From Nymphalis io (taxonomy: Eukaryota > Arthropoda > Insecta > Lepidoptera > Nymphalidae), in the NCBI RefSeq assembly GCF_905147045.1, contig NC_065904.1, positions 9,176,001 to 9,240,000 of the forward strand: a stretch of DNA of 64,000 nt, given 5' to 3'. The notes beneath the pieces were generated by a model, which worked only from the letters and a program-made list of their open reading frames with translations, was not told the origin of the DNA and did not search any database. Below, in pieces: positions 1 to 15,000 of this stretch. Numbering within the stretch: position 1 is the first letter of the stretch; every line of letters begins with the position of its first letter. The position numbers and the translations under genes were made by a program.

Positions 1-3000
1 TCCGAAAAAGTCTAATGGTTTCGCTGTAGAATACTGCCCGAATTGAATCGGTTGTACGTTTGTCAATTGCTGCAGTATATTGTTGTGGTATTGTTGTTTT
101 TGCTTCGTTTGGTGCTTTTGCAAGACCGGACGAGCGGCATAAGGATTGTGTTGGTTACGAATAAGAACGCTGTCGACTGGGAAGTTTTGGACGAATTTAT
201 ATTGATTTAATCCATTGTTTGGTAAAGAAAATGGATTTAAGTATGAATTGATTGGTTGGTTTGATTGAAGAGGGTGTGATGATGCTTGTACTGTCCGAAG
301 AGTTGTAGGTCTATATGATTGAGCGATTGACGTTAGTTTCGTGATGTCTCTCGTTGTCAACGGTCGTGCAGATGAAGGATATAAATCTAGTACTGGTATT
401 TTATATGATGGTGCATGAAGTGGAGCAGTGCCTAAGGATCCGTATAGCAGTCCACCGGACCCCACAACTGGTCTCCAGCCACCTTTAGAGACTGGCAAAT
501 TCTGAAAGCAAAATATAAATTTAAATAATTTAAATTATAATATTTTTTCGAGGAGAAATGAGTTCACTGATGCTATGCATTGTTTTTGTAAATCAATATA
601 AATATAATTCTATAAAAGATTTATATCACGATAATACAAAAACTGCATGTGGATAATACTGGATACGTTAATTTCATTAAGACATTTTATTTTGGTTTAT
701 TTGAAGGTGAAATGATAATCAAATATTAGTTACATATATAAATATTTATATAAACACTTTCTAGTATATATAAGCTTTAGCTGAGTTTGAAAATAGCCGG
801 TTCAAGTAAAATTTGCTTACCCCATGCCCGATTAAAGATCGGCGATGATGAAGACCCTTCCCGCAGAAGACAGTCGTCAACGAGGTTTGTATTATTAGCG
901 CGACCAGCCATAGCGGCACCACTGGAATAATAAATAAAATAAGGTTAAAAAATGATTGGTATTAGAAATGGTAGACTGGCAATGGCAAAACCACATGAGC
1001 TTAAATAAATTAATTATATTTTTTTATAGTATAGGTAGGCGGACGAGCATATGGGCCACCTGATGGTAAGTGGTCACCAACGCCCAAAGACATTGGCACT
1101 GTAAGAAATGTTAACCATCGCTTACATCGCCAATGCGCCACCAACCTTGGGAACTAAACTAATGTTATGTCCCTTGCATGTAATTATTATATATTTATGA
1201 ACTAAACATAAATAACATAATATTTCAATATCTCTCATAAATCATGGTTTACACATTCCTTATAGACCAAATAGACATTCATTCTCAATATTTAAATCAA
1301 GTACTTTATATAAATACTATACTAATATGAAAAAGCTTAATAGTGTATATTTGATCTTCCTTATCTTAAGGACTGCCAGTCCAATTCGAAATTATGTTTC
1401 CGTTGAATAGTTTGCACTTTTTTTTGTTATGGTACAAACTTAGCCCTTCTATTATTTTTCTGTGAACATATATTTCTTCTCGTGCTTAAATCGCTAAACA
1501 GAATGATGGCTTCTACTTATGTAAGTAACATAATATACGCAGATAATATTACATGAATGTTCGGTATATTATCTCTGGTGCGTAAAATAAAGTGTTAAAT
1601 ATATGTCCACTGATCTGCGAAAAGCGAAACGTCAGGTGCGGCGACGGCGGGATCGTGGGTCAAAGCGGTTTCTTACTTATTATATATTATTATAGCCATA
1701 AAACTAAAGTCGCTTAGTTTCAAGACATTTTTTTATGACTTTTCTTCATAAAATCCATGTTTGGTTAATAAAATGCACTAAGTTATGTGTTTGTCTAACC
1801 AAACCTAGATGTACAGTTACTTTTAAATAATAAAAAAATCTTAAGAGACTTTTAGAAATCATAAGGTAAATTGAAAATTTATAAAAGTTCGTATGCAATT
1901 GCTAGTACTATCTATTCTGTCTGTCCAGTTAATATTTTAACTATTTTATAATAAGCTATTTCATGACTATTATTATTTTGAACTATGACTAGGGGTCACG
2001 CTTTCTACTTATATCTTTTGTCATTTTAACGGCACACAGGCTTAAATTGACCAAATTACTGTCTTGCTGAGAAAGTGATAGTAATGTTATTACTGATTGC
2101 TTTTTCGTATCGTCCATTTAAAAACGTATTATTTAATTTATAGTTATTGATTCATTATTACTGTTTCGAAATATGACGGACTCGTTACTCTTCTGGCTAT
2201 TTTATAGACTACAGATCTTGAGCCGTGTTTAAATCGAGCCAATATAATTTTATTTGGTTAGATACTCTTAGTGTTACCCTGGAGTTGGTAGTGTTAATAA
2301 TCCCGTGTGTGGGAAGTAGGTTCAATAAGCTGCAATTAAAATCTTTACGCCCTTTATTTCGAGCAATTTTCTTTAGTTTAACCAATTTGACAATGTTTTT
2401 CGTTTTCGTCTTAAAGAGTTTGAAAACTGGTCGGCCTATCGATCAGCTGTGCTGACGATAATTGCTTGTGACTTGTATTTAAGACCATACGTGCGTTTAT
2501 TGTGCTCTAAATGTTAGAATTATTACTGTTTTATAGTTTTTGGTATCCGACACATGGTTTCAATGTGATAATAAGTGTATATATGATATTGGTTTTAAAA
2601 TAAGTATTGTTTTTGGATAATTCAGATATTTAGGACGAAATAACAAATATCTAAACTCACAAACTTTCACATTTTTATCAGTAGCAAGATAGATGATAAA
2701 TTATAATGAAACAGGAAACAGAATATTAATTAGATATATGACATGTTATATAAAAAAATTGCTATGCGGTTTCCGTTATTTATTCTAAGTCGTGAATGGG
2801 TCCCACTTCAGAACACGCTGATACATAATTGAATTAAAAAAAACCAATCGATACACATAAATCAAAAAGATAGAAAGAAACGTGAAATATGTATTGGAGT
2901 CAGTTAAAAAGTCCGGCATGTAGAGCGGAACTGACCGTGACCGCGAAGTGTTCATCCGTTCCCACGACTTTGGACACGCTTTGAGTAGAGTCAATAATTT

Positions 3001-6000
3001 TATTTAGCTGATATCATTTCAAATACACGTTGTAAGAAGAAGTCTGTAAACCTTTTTTTTTAACGCTGGAAAAACGCATTACGCGTTTCCCCCACGGGAA
3101 CAGTGAGGGGGTATGTGCGGCTCGCCGGTGTCCAAGGCTCCGAGTGCGCCCCGAACATCGGAATACCCACTAAAAAACCAGCGGTACCCTTTCCGTCTTA
3201 GCGAGGAGCGCCACGGGATCGCTTTCGCATGCAACCGTGGCGCAAGAAGTCTGTAAACCTAACATAACCTTATGCAGTTAATGCGCCATTAGACATGGAA
3301 TCGAAGATATGTTTCTGGTGCAATTTTCTCCCTCGTTCAAATTAAGAATAACTTATAAGAGGTAAGTTACCGGTGTCATCTACTCCGCTTAAATAAAGCG
3401 CAATATATACATATTTCCATATGTATATATTGCATATATATGTATTCAAAGCTGACTGCCAACCTTCGCTAGTCGGAGTGGCACTCGAAGGAGAAGAAGA
3501 ATATAGTGTTGATAGTGCAAAATCTATTTCACCATAAAGCCACGGACACACCAGCTAATAAAAATGCGGTATGCATAACAATTTTATATGGTGTTCAGTT
3601 TATCGCAGTAATGTTACAAATAATTAAGTGTTGAAGTATCACTTTCTAGCGATTGCGTTACGGGACGTGATACTATTTTATATGGAAGCACGTAACACCA
3701 TATAATTCGTAATAGTCATGGGGCTTTTGAAATGTTATGTTGGTAAATTGAAAGTGTTTGAAGAGATTGTTTTACTTGGTCGAAGGGCTTTGTGCAAGCC
3801 CGTCTAGGTACCACCCTCCCATCATATATTATTATTCTGGGAAGGACCTCGGAAACCCTAAAAATAATTACCAAAAAATTGGTTTTGTTTAATTTTAAAT
3901 ACATTTTCTGGATTAATAAACTAATTTACTTTATATTAATTTATTTTTATTTCTTACAATGCCAATGTCTATGGGTGTTGGTGACCACTTACCATCAGGT
4001 GACCCATGTGCTCCGCCTACCTATTCTTTAAAAAAAAACCAAAAAAACATTTCCCTCTACTGACTTGGATAAAACTAAAAGTCATAGTTTGGATTAAATA
4101 TACTTTTTTTATTTTTTTCGGTTATTGCACCAGATTTCCTGTAGTGTTCGTGCCCGCCCATGCCCTTTCATGTATGTCTATAAAGAATACAGATAATTGG
4201 CCCAACAAATATGGTCAGTTGTAGTTAGACATTAAACTTACGCAAAAAAGTATTTCCTTACACAAATAAATATTTTATTTAAATAAATATATAATAGAAT
4301 GAAATTGCGATCACGACAGTTTAAAGATTGAATTTTAAAATTTTAATGTCAGTGAAAGTCGAAAAACAACAGACAATGTGAGCTTAATTCTTATATATAA
4401 TTTACAGTACCCTTACTTTTCTTTTTATTCATTATTTGTTACTTAAAAGTGTTGTTTATGAATAATTTTAGTATGAGCATGTAGCGTAATTTACCAAAAA
4501 ATATTTAATTAAGTACCTACATACGAGGGTTATGTAAATTAAAAATTGTAATAAATTTAATTCAATTGTTAATGGTGAAATCACTAGAGGATGTGCAAAA
4601 TTCGTATAACAAACAACAAATAAGAACTTAACATTCCTATAACAAATTTTATTCGTTATAAAAAAAAGCTCAATTCCGTATAAGCCATGCCAAATGCGAT
4701 TTTTATTTCTTTAGATTATTGTATCTCCAGAGACGTTTTATCTTTTCTATAATGTTTTTATCATTTGGATTAATTTTAATATTCCTGCATGTTCTTAGTA
4801 CTATAGCTTTCATATTGTTTATTATTCGAAGCTTCTAATGGTTAAATGGTTTAGTAATAATGGTTTACAGACCACCTAGCGATATAAAAGTCGCGAGTTC
4901 GATCCTGACCCCTTGGGCTATTGTCGTCCCAACACCTAATACAAGCTTTACGCTAAATTGAATGGCTAAATAGAAATATTAGTAATTCCTTAAAAAAATG
5001 GGCTTTGCTGATATTCTTTTTGAAGAAATTGATTATCATGAATGAATGTTTCAGCGCATCAGGATTGTTTGCTGAAGTTAATGCTGGCTATTTATTTTCA
5101 TACAGTTAATGCAAAAAAGATGATTGATCATTCCCAGATGCGAGAAGTTCTCATAAAATCCAGTACAGATTGTTAGCAGACATCTGTATGGATATTAACC
5201 ACTGCTGTAAATTTCAACTACTCGAGAAATAACCTTAGAATAGTAATTTTCAATTTGATTGTTAATATTTCTATCATAAGCCAATTTGTAAAAACCACTG
5301 AGTATTTGCGACCTGAATAAAGTGTATTTTTACATAATGTTAACAATACAGCATATCTCACAATAGTAAATGTTTTTCTTCCTCGAGTAAGTGGGCCAGA
5401 AAAACTGGGACTAAACGTTTTTCCGTATACGATATCGCTCTATCTATGAATACAATGGCCTCCTATATTTAAGAGTGCACGCACCGTAGCAGACATTGTA
5501 GCTTCCTATTATGAAAGCCGTGCGTAGATGCGTGATATGGCAATGTATTTTTTTTTATCTCTTAGCCTTAAGGAATAATAATAAATGGTTTAAAATTATT
5601 AAGATTCGTATTTTCTTTACAAACTTTTCTTTCGGTTTTATTCATATACCAAGGTACTCAACCCATTGAGTTGAAAGTTGGTCTTTGGTGCTGTTGACAA
5701 TACAATATAATAACTTAATGTAGTAAGTAATTTGTTTTAAATTGGCGCCAAATATGTTTTTAAATATTATTTTTATATATGATTTATCAAGTAAAATATT
5801 ACTTATTATTTACGATGTAAACAATGAGCATCATAGCTTATTTGTCGATTATTTTCCTAAAATATAGATTTTGGTTTGGGGCTTACTTATTCTTTGTTCT
5901 ATCTTGTGTTGATTACTACAAATGCGATGGAGGATGTGTTCGGCTATATATTAACTAGCTGTGACCTGCGGTTTTATCTGCGATAAATGATGCCGCTGCG

Positions 6001-9000
6001 TGATGTTAATATTATGCTTATATAGATATTTGCTCTTAAAAATTTTTTTTTTTTTACATAACATATATATAGAGATGTAAATATCGAAATATTATTTTAC
6101 CGTTTCTTTTGCTAATTAATTTTAAGGACTAGATTCATTTTAATACAATCCTAATTCAAGTTGAACTAACTTGCGCATCTCGTGAGCTGGTGCTCAGCGA
6201 CCGTGGCACGTTTCACTCTAGCTATTCGCCGAGAAAACACATACTTATGCCTCATCTTCACAAATACTGATAACAAATAAAAGTGTACCGTGTTCGAATG
6301 AAATTAAAAGTTGTTTTCCTATAATTCTATTTCGGGTTGCTGGACAAATGAAAACGCGCATTGCTCTCTATATGATTAATTGTGCTGTCACTATTACTTG
6401 ATTTGTAACTTAGAATAATTAGCTTATAAAATATAATATATATCAAAAGGAAACAGTGAATCGTTATTAGTATATTACTAATTGTTTTCTTCTTAGTAAT
6501 TGTGTGATTCGATGATTAATCATCATGTTTAATTATCATAATATTCTGTGAATTAAGAATTTTATATTACAATATCGTCATATTACTTCATCGTTTTATT
6601 TATCCAAGTGATTTTCGATATTTATTTCAAGAAGTTACATGAAGAGTTGTTTGTCAAAGTTAAAGAGACTGCATTTGGTGATGGGTGGATTATGGTTGGA
6701 CTAACGAATAATATAACGATTGGGTTCTAATTAATGTACTAGGGCAATATAGAGAATCCTTTGATATCGTTAGCAGTTTATTTATGTAATAGGGAGGAAA
6801 ATAGCAGAATGCTCACCAGATAGAAAGTGACTACCACCGCCCATGGACATGTCCAACACAACACTTGCAGGTGCGTTGCCGGCCTTTAAATGGCTAATAG
6901 CATACCAGTATAAACACTACTTTGTCTATCAAAGTAGAATTTTTCAAATATTTAGTACGCTATATATTTTTTCTGTATAGTTTGTTAAATACTCGTGAAA
7001 CTAATATTACCTTTAAAATACTTTGATTCGATATATTTCATTAAAGAAAGTAATAGTAAAGTACCTAAGAGTGAAGGTAATCACATAGTACCTAATAAAA
7101 TAATTTAAAATACTTTTTTAGTTATAAATTTATTAAAGCGGGATCCCGTTGAAGTCTAATGTATGAAACTTGATATTAGACGATAATAGAACATAATCGA
7201 TTGGCTACATACCTTAAAAATTTTTTTAAACTGTGACTTGTAAATATTACGTACAAATATACGTATATAATGAATATAATAAGGAATTATATTTGTCATT
7301 TAACGTAATGAACTGTTAAGCCATCGTCACTATAATAATAATAATATATCCTGGGACATTTTTCACACACGGCCATCCGATCCCAAATTAAGTTTGTACA
7401 AAGCTTGTGCTATGGAAACCAGACAACTAATATACTACATATACTACTTTTAATTTGTAAATACATACTTATATAGATAATTACACCCAGACTCAGGACA
7501 AACAGACATGTTTATGCACACAAAGGTCTTTCCTGGGTGGGAATCGAACCCACAACCTTCGGCGTGAAAAGCAAGTATCTACCAACCAGGCCAACCGGCT
7601 CGTCAAAGTGTGAATACATTGATGGTATATCAAAATTTATTTACATTTAAAAGTGATAACAATATTGGTGGTCGAGTGCAAATTCCTTCAGTCTCATAAT
7701 CCGAAAGGAGGATAATTTCGACAAGACTAGAAAGAGTAAGAGAAAGTTCCGTGCAAAAGCACGTTAGTAGAATCTCTGAAACAGAAAAAAGTCTTAAGAG
7801 GTGCTTTTCGTGTAATATAAAAACACTATAACTGCAGGCTGTCACTGAGAATCACTGGACATAAATGTCCAATATTTTATTGATCCAATGCGGGTTTGAC
7901 TCATGACCTTGGAATTACAACCTCATAAACTAAGACCGACGAGAGACACTTAAAAAAATAATAAAAAAATTATGGTCGCGTCGGTTTAGATCCGGTAATG
8001 CACCACGGAGCTTTGCTAAATACACATTGGTATTTGTTTTTAATCTTCTGTTATGGTAAACATCACTCAAAAAAATTACACGTTTGCCTCAAAATTGATT
8101 AATTATTTAACAGCTACATTTATGTATGATACATATTATTTGCCATTTAGAGACTCAGATAAAGTTATCGTTTTATTGGTTGTTGCTGTATATAGTATGT
8201 ATTTATATCATATACTTATAATTTTGTATGTACTGATAATATAATTTATTTATGGATATATGTATAGTATGTGTATTTTATATTTACATTTAATAATTGG
8301 TTTTGTTTTAATTAAATATTAATATTATTTTATTCATACCACCTACCCCATATCCTATCTGTAATTACTTACACTCGGTTACCTGGAAGAGATCGCTGTG
8401 TAGTGATAAGGTCGCCATAATTGTACATTTATTTAGGCAATATACATGTTTTGTATTTTTCTCTTTGTGTTGTGATGTACAATAAAGTAATAATAAATAA
8501 AATATACGTATATACATATAAAACATATCTATGTAAACTAACACGGTAAATGTATTTCTTTTCTAGCTTACCCTCATTGGGTATAAATAAAAGCAATGAA
8601 TTTCTTTTCTATTAAGTTAAAAAGCAGGTTATGATATACATAAGTAGTTAAGTACGTAACAAAGGCACTTCAATTCGTTGTAACTGTCTGGATACATAAA
8701 AAATTGTCAATATTTAACGTTCACACATCGTTACGAACATATAAAAACATGCTTTCTATGTTTATAATTCCGTGACACAAAGCAGTTCACCCACTAACTG
8801 TATTCAAATTACCTAAAAATATTTCGCCAGTAGAGTATTTTGTTCCTTGATATTCTCACGCGAATACTTATATAATTTATAGAGATAACCTCCTTTTATG
8901 TAAATAACTATGTTAAATATGTCACATTTCTTAATTACTTTAATATTACGGTTTTAAAGTGCCATGAAGCGTTTTTGACTTCCTTTCTCAGCATAAAATG

Positions 9001-12000
9001 TATCAATATTCATTTAATTTATACATACATTCAAATAATTAATTAATTATCGGCGATAATAATTGTATTCATACATGTTTGAAATTAAAATAATTGGTAA
9101 GTTCCTTGTTTGCATCCATTGAACTTCTTTATAAAGTTACCAACACAAATCGAACCTTTAGGAGTAACGCGGATTGCCAGCACAAAAAGGTACTAATTTT
9201 TTATATGTGGAGAATGATATATATAAAAATATACATTATACGAATAAATTAAATTTTAATGTTAACTTTTATAAGATAATAAAATGTTAATATAAAAAAC
9301 AAAGTGACACACTTACACACTTTAGCCTAATGATTTTAAATTTGACGTGTGTAAAACTAAATTACTTATATCATATAAAAATGTAGGTATGTAATTGAAA
9401 GTTATACATTTTTCTACATGTACCGTGTAGCCTAATTCTACTAAGTTACAAAATACTCACATAGATTGATTAGTAAGTTGCTATTGTGCATAAGTCATAA
9501 ATTTTACTCTCAAAACAGTAAAAACAGTGTGGGAACTTCACAACTATTGAACATTCCTTTGTACCGGCAAAAATGATACGTTTGCGTAATATTGAATGCA
9601 TAACGGTTAATTACATTTATATGTCATGAGGCGATTGATTAATTGATTTTATTTCTTTATTTTTGTAATAAAATAGCCAATTTAATTGAAAAATGTCATC
9701 AAATGATATCATAGCCGAGATTGGCTGTGCACAGCAACTGTATTAATATTTAAAATTCTAGTGTCTTCAAATAAATATAAGTAGATATAGTAAATTAAAT
9801 TGTCATCAATTTTTTTTACAAATCTCTCTTCGAACATGTTTCAAGACGAGTAAAAATATTATTATTCAACAAGTAATTTTTTCCTTATTGCCATTCAATG
9901 CCCGTGACCTTCGACGAACCGTGCTCGACTCAATCACTTTCCACGCTGACGTGACGCGATTACTATATATGCTTCATGTATACTATGAACGGATGTAAAT
10001 ACTTTCCTTAATATTTTAAGTCGATAAAATTAATTTATACTTTATAAATATACTTAATTCAATACTTTTATTTTTATATTTATTATATGTATCTTACAGA
10101 AAGGGCACATATGGATATATCTCCAGAATGTGCCCTTTCTGTAGTAGACAATTATTTATAGAGAATACTTTATTCAAATTGAATCAAAATACTTTATTCG
10201 ATATAGAAGCGTTACACTAACTCATTGATAGTCAAATTAGAAACTACCACCGGCTCGGAAAAGAAAGACTGACCTGAGAGGAACCATTTCAATGTTTTTA
10301 CTATAAACTAGATGTGTCTCGTAGTTATACCCACGTTTTAATTAATTTAAACCATACAATATCTAATAACAGTTATTTGATGTAAATAATGAATTAGCCT
10401 GCAGTGTTTAAAATTAGATGACGATTATGTTTACTAGTTACCAATCCGCTTGTAAGGGCTGTACCGTGAAGTTACGAACCTTCCTCAATAATCGGGTTGT
10501 TTAATGTGAAAAAGCATTTTATTATTCATCTCGTGCTAAGCGGTGGAAAGATCGTAAGATATAAATGACGGATGAAAATCTGAAACATGTAAATTAACAA
10601 AATCGCTTTAGAGTAGCGTGTTGGAAAAGTCCAAACCTTCTCCTCAACGGGCGAAGAACCCATAGCCCAGTCAGGACATTTAAGGTTATTTTCGTGCAAC
10701 CCTTCCATATTTATAATATCTATTAATGTGTAACCAATATGTTTATTCTTTTTTTCAAAACATTTAGTCTATTATCTCAAAAAAATTGTCTATTGTATCT
10801 ATAAAGAAGGACTAATGAGGATGTTTATATATGTCTTAAAATTTGCTAATCTTATCAAGGTACTATAATATGTATTTATAGCTATGTTTCTTCAGGGACT
10901 ATAAAAAAACAATTGAAACATGAAATTAGAAAATAAGGCTTGTGTTTAACTGTCATCAAATCATGTGTAAAGCACACACATGTATTGTCTATGAAAATTA
11001 GTCTATGTTCAGTTTTTGTTCAGTGATACTAAGATCACTAAAGTTATTCCTGGTAATTGTAATATCACTAGTGAAATTATAATATCACGGCTTTAACAAT
11101 AAGCCATACATGTACATAACTTGTGAGTGACGGGTGAAATGCAATTTTTGTTAGCTTATTAGGTTTAAGCGTTGTGTGGTACCTAAAGTCAAACTTGTTG
11201 CAGTGGTGATTTAAATATGAAATTTCAAATTATAAATTAACGATAATTATTAAGAACTGTAAAAATGCTTAATTTTTATATTACAAAAGATTTTGCTGTT
11301 TTTGTATATGATATTTTATCTGTCATTCATAGACAAATATTATTTTAAATAAGAGAAATTGAGCGGCGCTGCTTTTTGGACATGCTCAAAGTTATTGTAA
11401 ATGTTAAATAAATGTGCTGAATCATTAAAACAACAATTAAACGATTAAATTGATCATAACATTTTTTCCCTCCACGTTTGGAAACGAGAAATTAGGTTTT
11501 ACCTATATATTAAAGTTAAGAAACTAATATTTTTCTTACTATCAAGTTTTAAAACCAAAATCATTAAAAAAAACACAAGACGTCTAATATATATAATAAT
11601 TTTATCTTCTATAAAATCTTACTTGTATATATTTTAATAAAGGGAGTATTATGCCAACGAAAAACTTATCTATATAAAACAAGTACCCATTTCAACGAAT
11701 TTAACATGTCCTGGTTTTATATCACACTTAAAAAGCAACATAAACATTTAACACATTACCTAACTGAACATTAAAAACAAAATGTCAATAAAATTACATC
11801 ACAATTCACAATACACATTCCAAATTAGGACGAATTCATAACAGTTCTAGCAGTATGCAATAAAAAATACGCAATAGTAATAAAACCTCACCGATTTAGG
11901 TGTAGCACTTTTCCTTACGTGAAAGTTAAATTAATTGTTAACCGAAAACGGAGTCTTTCATTCGGTCTGATTAACATCGAAGTACTAACTTAGACCATCA

Positions 12001-15000
12001 CACACGCTAGTCGTCCACCGTGCAAAAGTGAAATTGTATTTTCATTTATATTATAATAACAATAATTATCTTAAGCCCGGTTACGATATCCAAGAAACGT
12101 TTTGCTTTGCTTACGTACAGCAGAAAGGTGTACGACATGTTATTCCAAATGTCCCTACAACAAAACGTTTTTTTAAGTCATACATAGTTGTGACGTAAAA
12201 ACTTATATGAACGACTTCAACGACTCGTAATTCAAAAACTATCAGTTACTGATGTACAATAACGATTCGTTAAATATATACACCGGGCTTTATGATTATG
12301 CTGAAAGCAGAATATAGTTATGAAAGAAAAGTGACTTCAAATAACATTTATTTTTTATTCTTGTCATTATGAAATTTTCTTGAGGAAACTTGCATGTGTA
12401 TAAATGGTGTAGAGGATTATGATCCGCTAATTTTCTTAGTCATGAGAGAAAGATATGATGTACAGCACGAACATATTAATGTCCTTTCCTTTAACATATC
12501 TATATTCTAATTTGAAACTAAACATTTTGATTTTCTGACATAAAAACCCAATAAAATTGGCCCGACCTGGGAATTGAATCCTGGACCTCCGGGTCAGCGG
12601 CCTTATATATAGCCACTAGACTAGTGATTTTTTTTGTTGCGGCATACTTAACGATTTCAAAATTTGGCGGCACGCAAAGAAAAATATAAGTTTAAAAATT
12701 ATTTACCTACCTATTTACCTACACACACTGCGTAAAATAGATTACGAACCCAATCAATTTTTATAGATTAAATTATATATTCCTGTTAAAAGAAAATTTC
12801 TTTTTAAATCATATTATTTAATAATATTAACATAATTATGTCTCAAATTTTGCGGCACACTTACAATTTTGCGGCACACAAAAGTGCTGCGGCACAGTGG
12901 TTGAGAATCACTCCACTAGACCAACGAGGCAGTTTGAAACCCAACTAAACAACATACACCCAACAATAATACAATTTAAAAACGATTGAAAACCTTTTTC
13001 ATTAATTAGTTATACTTTTTTAAAACTAAAGAATTATATTTTAATAATAAATATTTGAAAGATGACTTGTGTGTTGAAATTCTTTAATTTATGATTTTTG
13101 TTTCATTTCATTTATTTATTGCTTTTATTATATTTTTTATATTTAACTTATTTTTCCCATGTAATTAGAAAGCGGTCGAATGTGTAGCGCGGAAGACCAT
13201 TGAAACTTAATGAATGACAATGTAGGCATTGACAAGGAAAAACACTAGTCAGGGGTGGTTTGAAGTTCTTTGTTAGTTGTTTCCCACGAAAGGGAAAGCA
13301 TAGGTTTTATTTAATTTCATCGTGTTATTGTTCATTTTTACAGTAACAGCTTGTTAATGTCCCACTGCTGGGCTAAGGCCTCCTTTCCCTTTTGAGGAGA
13401 AGGTTCATTTTTACGAATAATAATTTTTCAGGGAGTGCTTTTTTTTAATTTTACAAGTGCAATGGTCAATCACTTAAGTCGTATAAGTACGTTTATTTTT
13501 TCATAAAATTTTACATAACTGAAGGTTGTAAAAAAATACGATAAGGTATAAAAAAAATTGTAATCTGTGCCAGGAATATTTGTCGTGCTTTTGGTCATCG
13601 AAACTAAAAGCTATGTATAGTATAGTATTCGGCTCGAGACGTTTGTCTAATTTCTAAAAAGTATATATGATCATATTTATTTGGCTTGGTGTGTTCAAAA
13701 TAATGTTATTTTAATTGAAAGGTCAACCTCAAATAAAGGTAAAATAGATTTATTAAATATGAATATTTTGCGCGAATCTTTATTTTATTTTTAAAATAAA
13801 ATTATTGTAACTATTTGAATAAATAATAGTAGATACAATTAAATTAATCAGATAGCATGTCTTTCGCTATGTAAGTTTTCATAGCTTTCTTTTATAAATC
13901 CCTGTTATAAGTGGACGTAATCGGTTCCGGCTATACATAACCTATATTTTTCTATCCGCACTCCGAGCGTCTGTCCGTTCCACGCGAATTGCGATTACGA
14001 CAGATCTCTATTAATATTATCAGAGTACCATACTGTCTTTGCCTTAATTGGGCTCTAATTTATATATGACAAACTTTGATTGTTTTTGTAAAATACGTAT
14101 ATTTAGACAAAAATAAGAGATGTCTAGTTTCGTTGTAATAAACTTATCCACAAAATACAAACCTATAAACTCGTGATCAGCTTAACCTCATTTTATAAAT
14201 TTTATTTCATATATTTCGTCCTTTATAGTAATGCTAATGTATGTCAATAGTAAATTTCTATTTTTATGATAAACATTTTTTATTATAATTTTTAAAAGCA
14301 TTTATATTATTTGAATAGTTCTAATATTGAATAAGTTACTTTGTTAAGTACAAACAATCGTTCGTTAACGACAATAAAAGTGAAACTATTTAAAATTGAT
14401 CACGTTTTACTTTCTTTAGACAAAAATGGAGTTCATGAATAAACTAAAATCTGTATTTTGTAATGAATGTTGTATTGTGTTTTTTTTTAAAGATTTTTTT
14501 TCGTTCGTGAGACGGTTCCGTGGCATAAACAGTTTTTGACCTTTTTAATCAATATTATTTATGTATCCAATTTTTTCAAAGAATGAAATTAAAGAAACCT
14601 TTTTTCTATATATATTATAAAATACTTCTTTCTGTCAAGTACCTAATTGTAATTACATCGATATTTATTGCTTTGTACATTCCGAGGCCTCAAAAAGCAC
14701 GTGAAGCCGTTGGTTCTGCACCTGAACTCTTTCCGATCGTGTCAGAGCTAAATGAGTTTTGTTTAATTTTAAATTCATTTTCTGGATTGTAATGTTAATT
14801 TATTTTACGTACAGAGATATGAATAATATAGCTATTATTCATATATCATAACTAGCGTTAGTTGTTTTTAAAACTAGTACTTAAGATTTCGTTAATAATT
14901 AGTCACATTATAAATATTCAGCTTGCTTTACGATGATTGAATGCTCTCGCTATATGTCATAATATGAAAAATATGTATACTATATAAAACAAAAATGAAT

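Noticed and set aside
821..921. Start codon of the secreted protein formed by an exon ending in A joined to TG
   Set aside because: Possible, but the ATG AAC G exon at 15784-15778 explains phase, donor and promoter context better.
2225..2455. 76-residue open frame in the first intron
   Set aside because: AT-driven hydrophobic peptide with no start context, domain or neighbouring exon.
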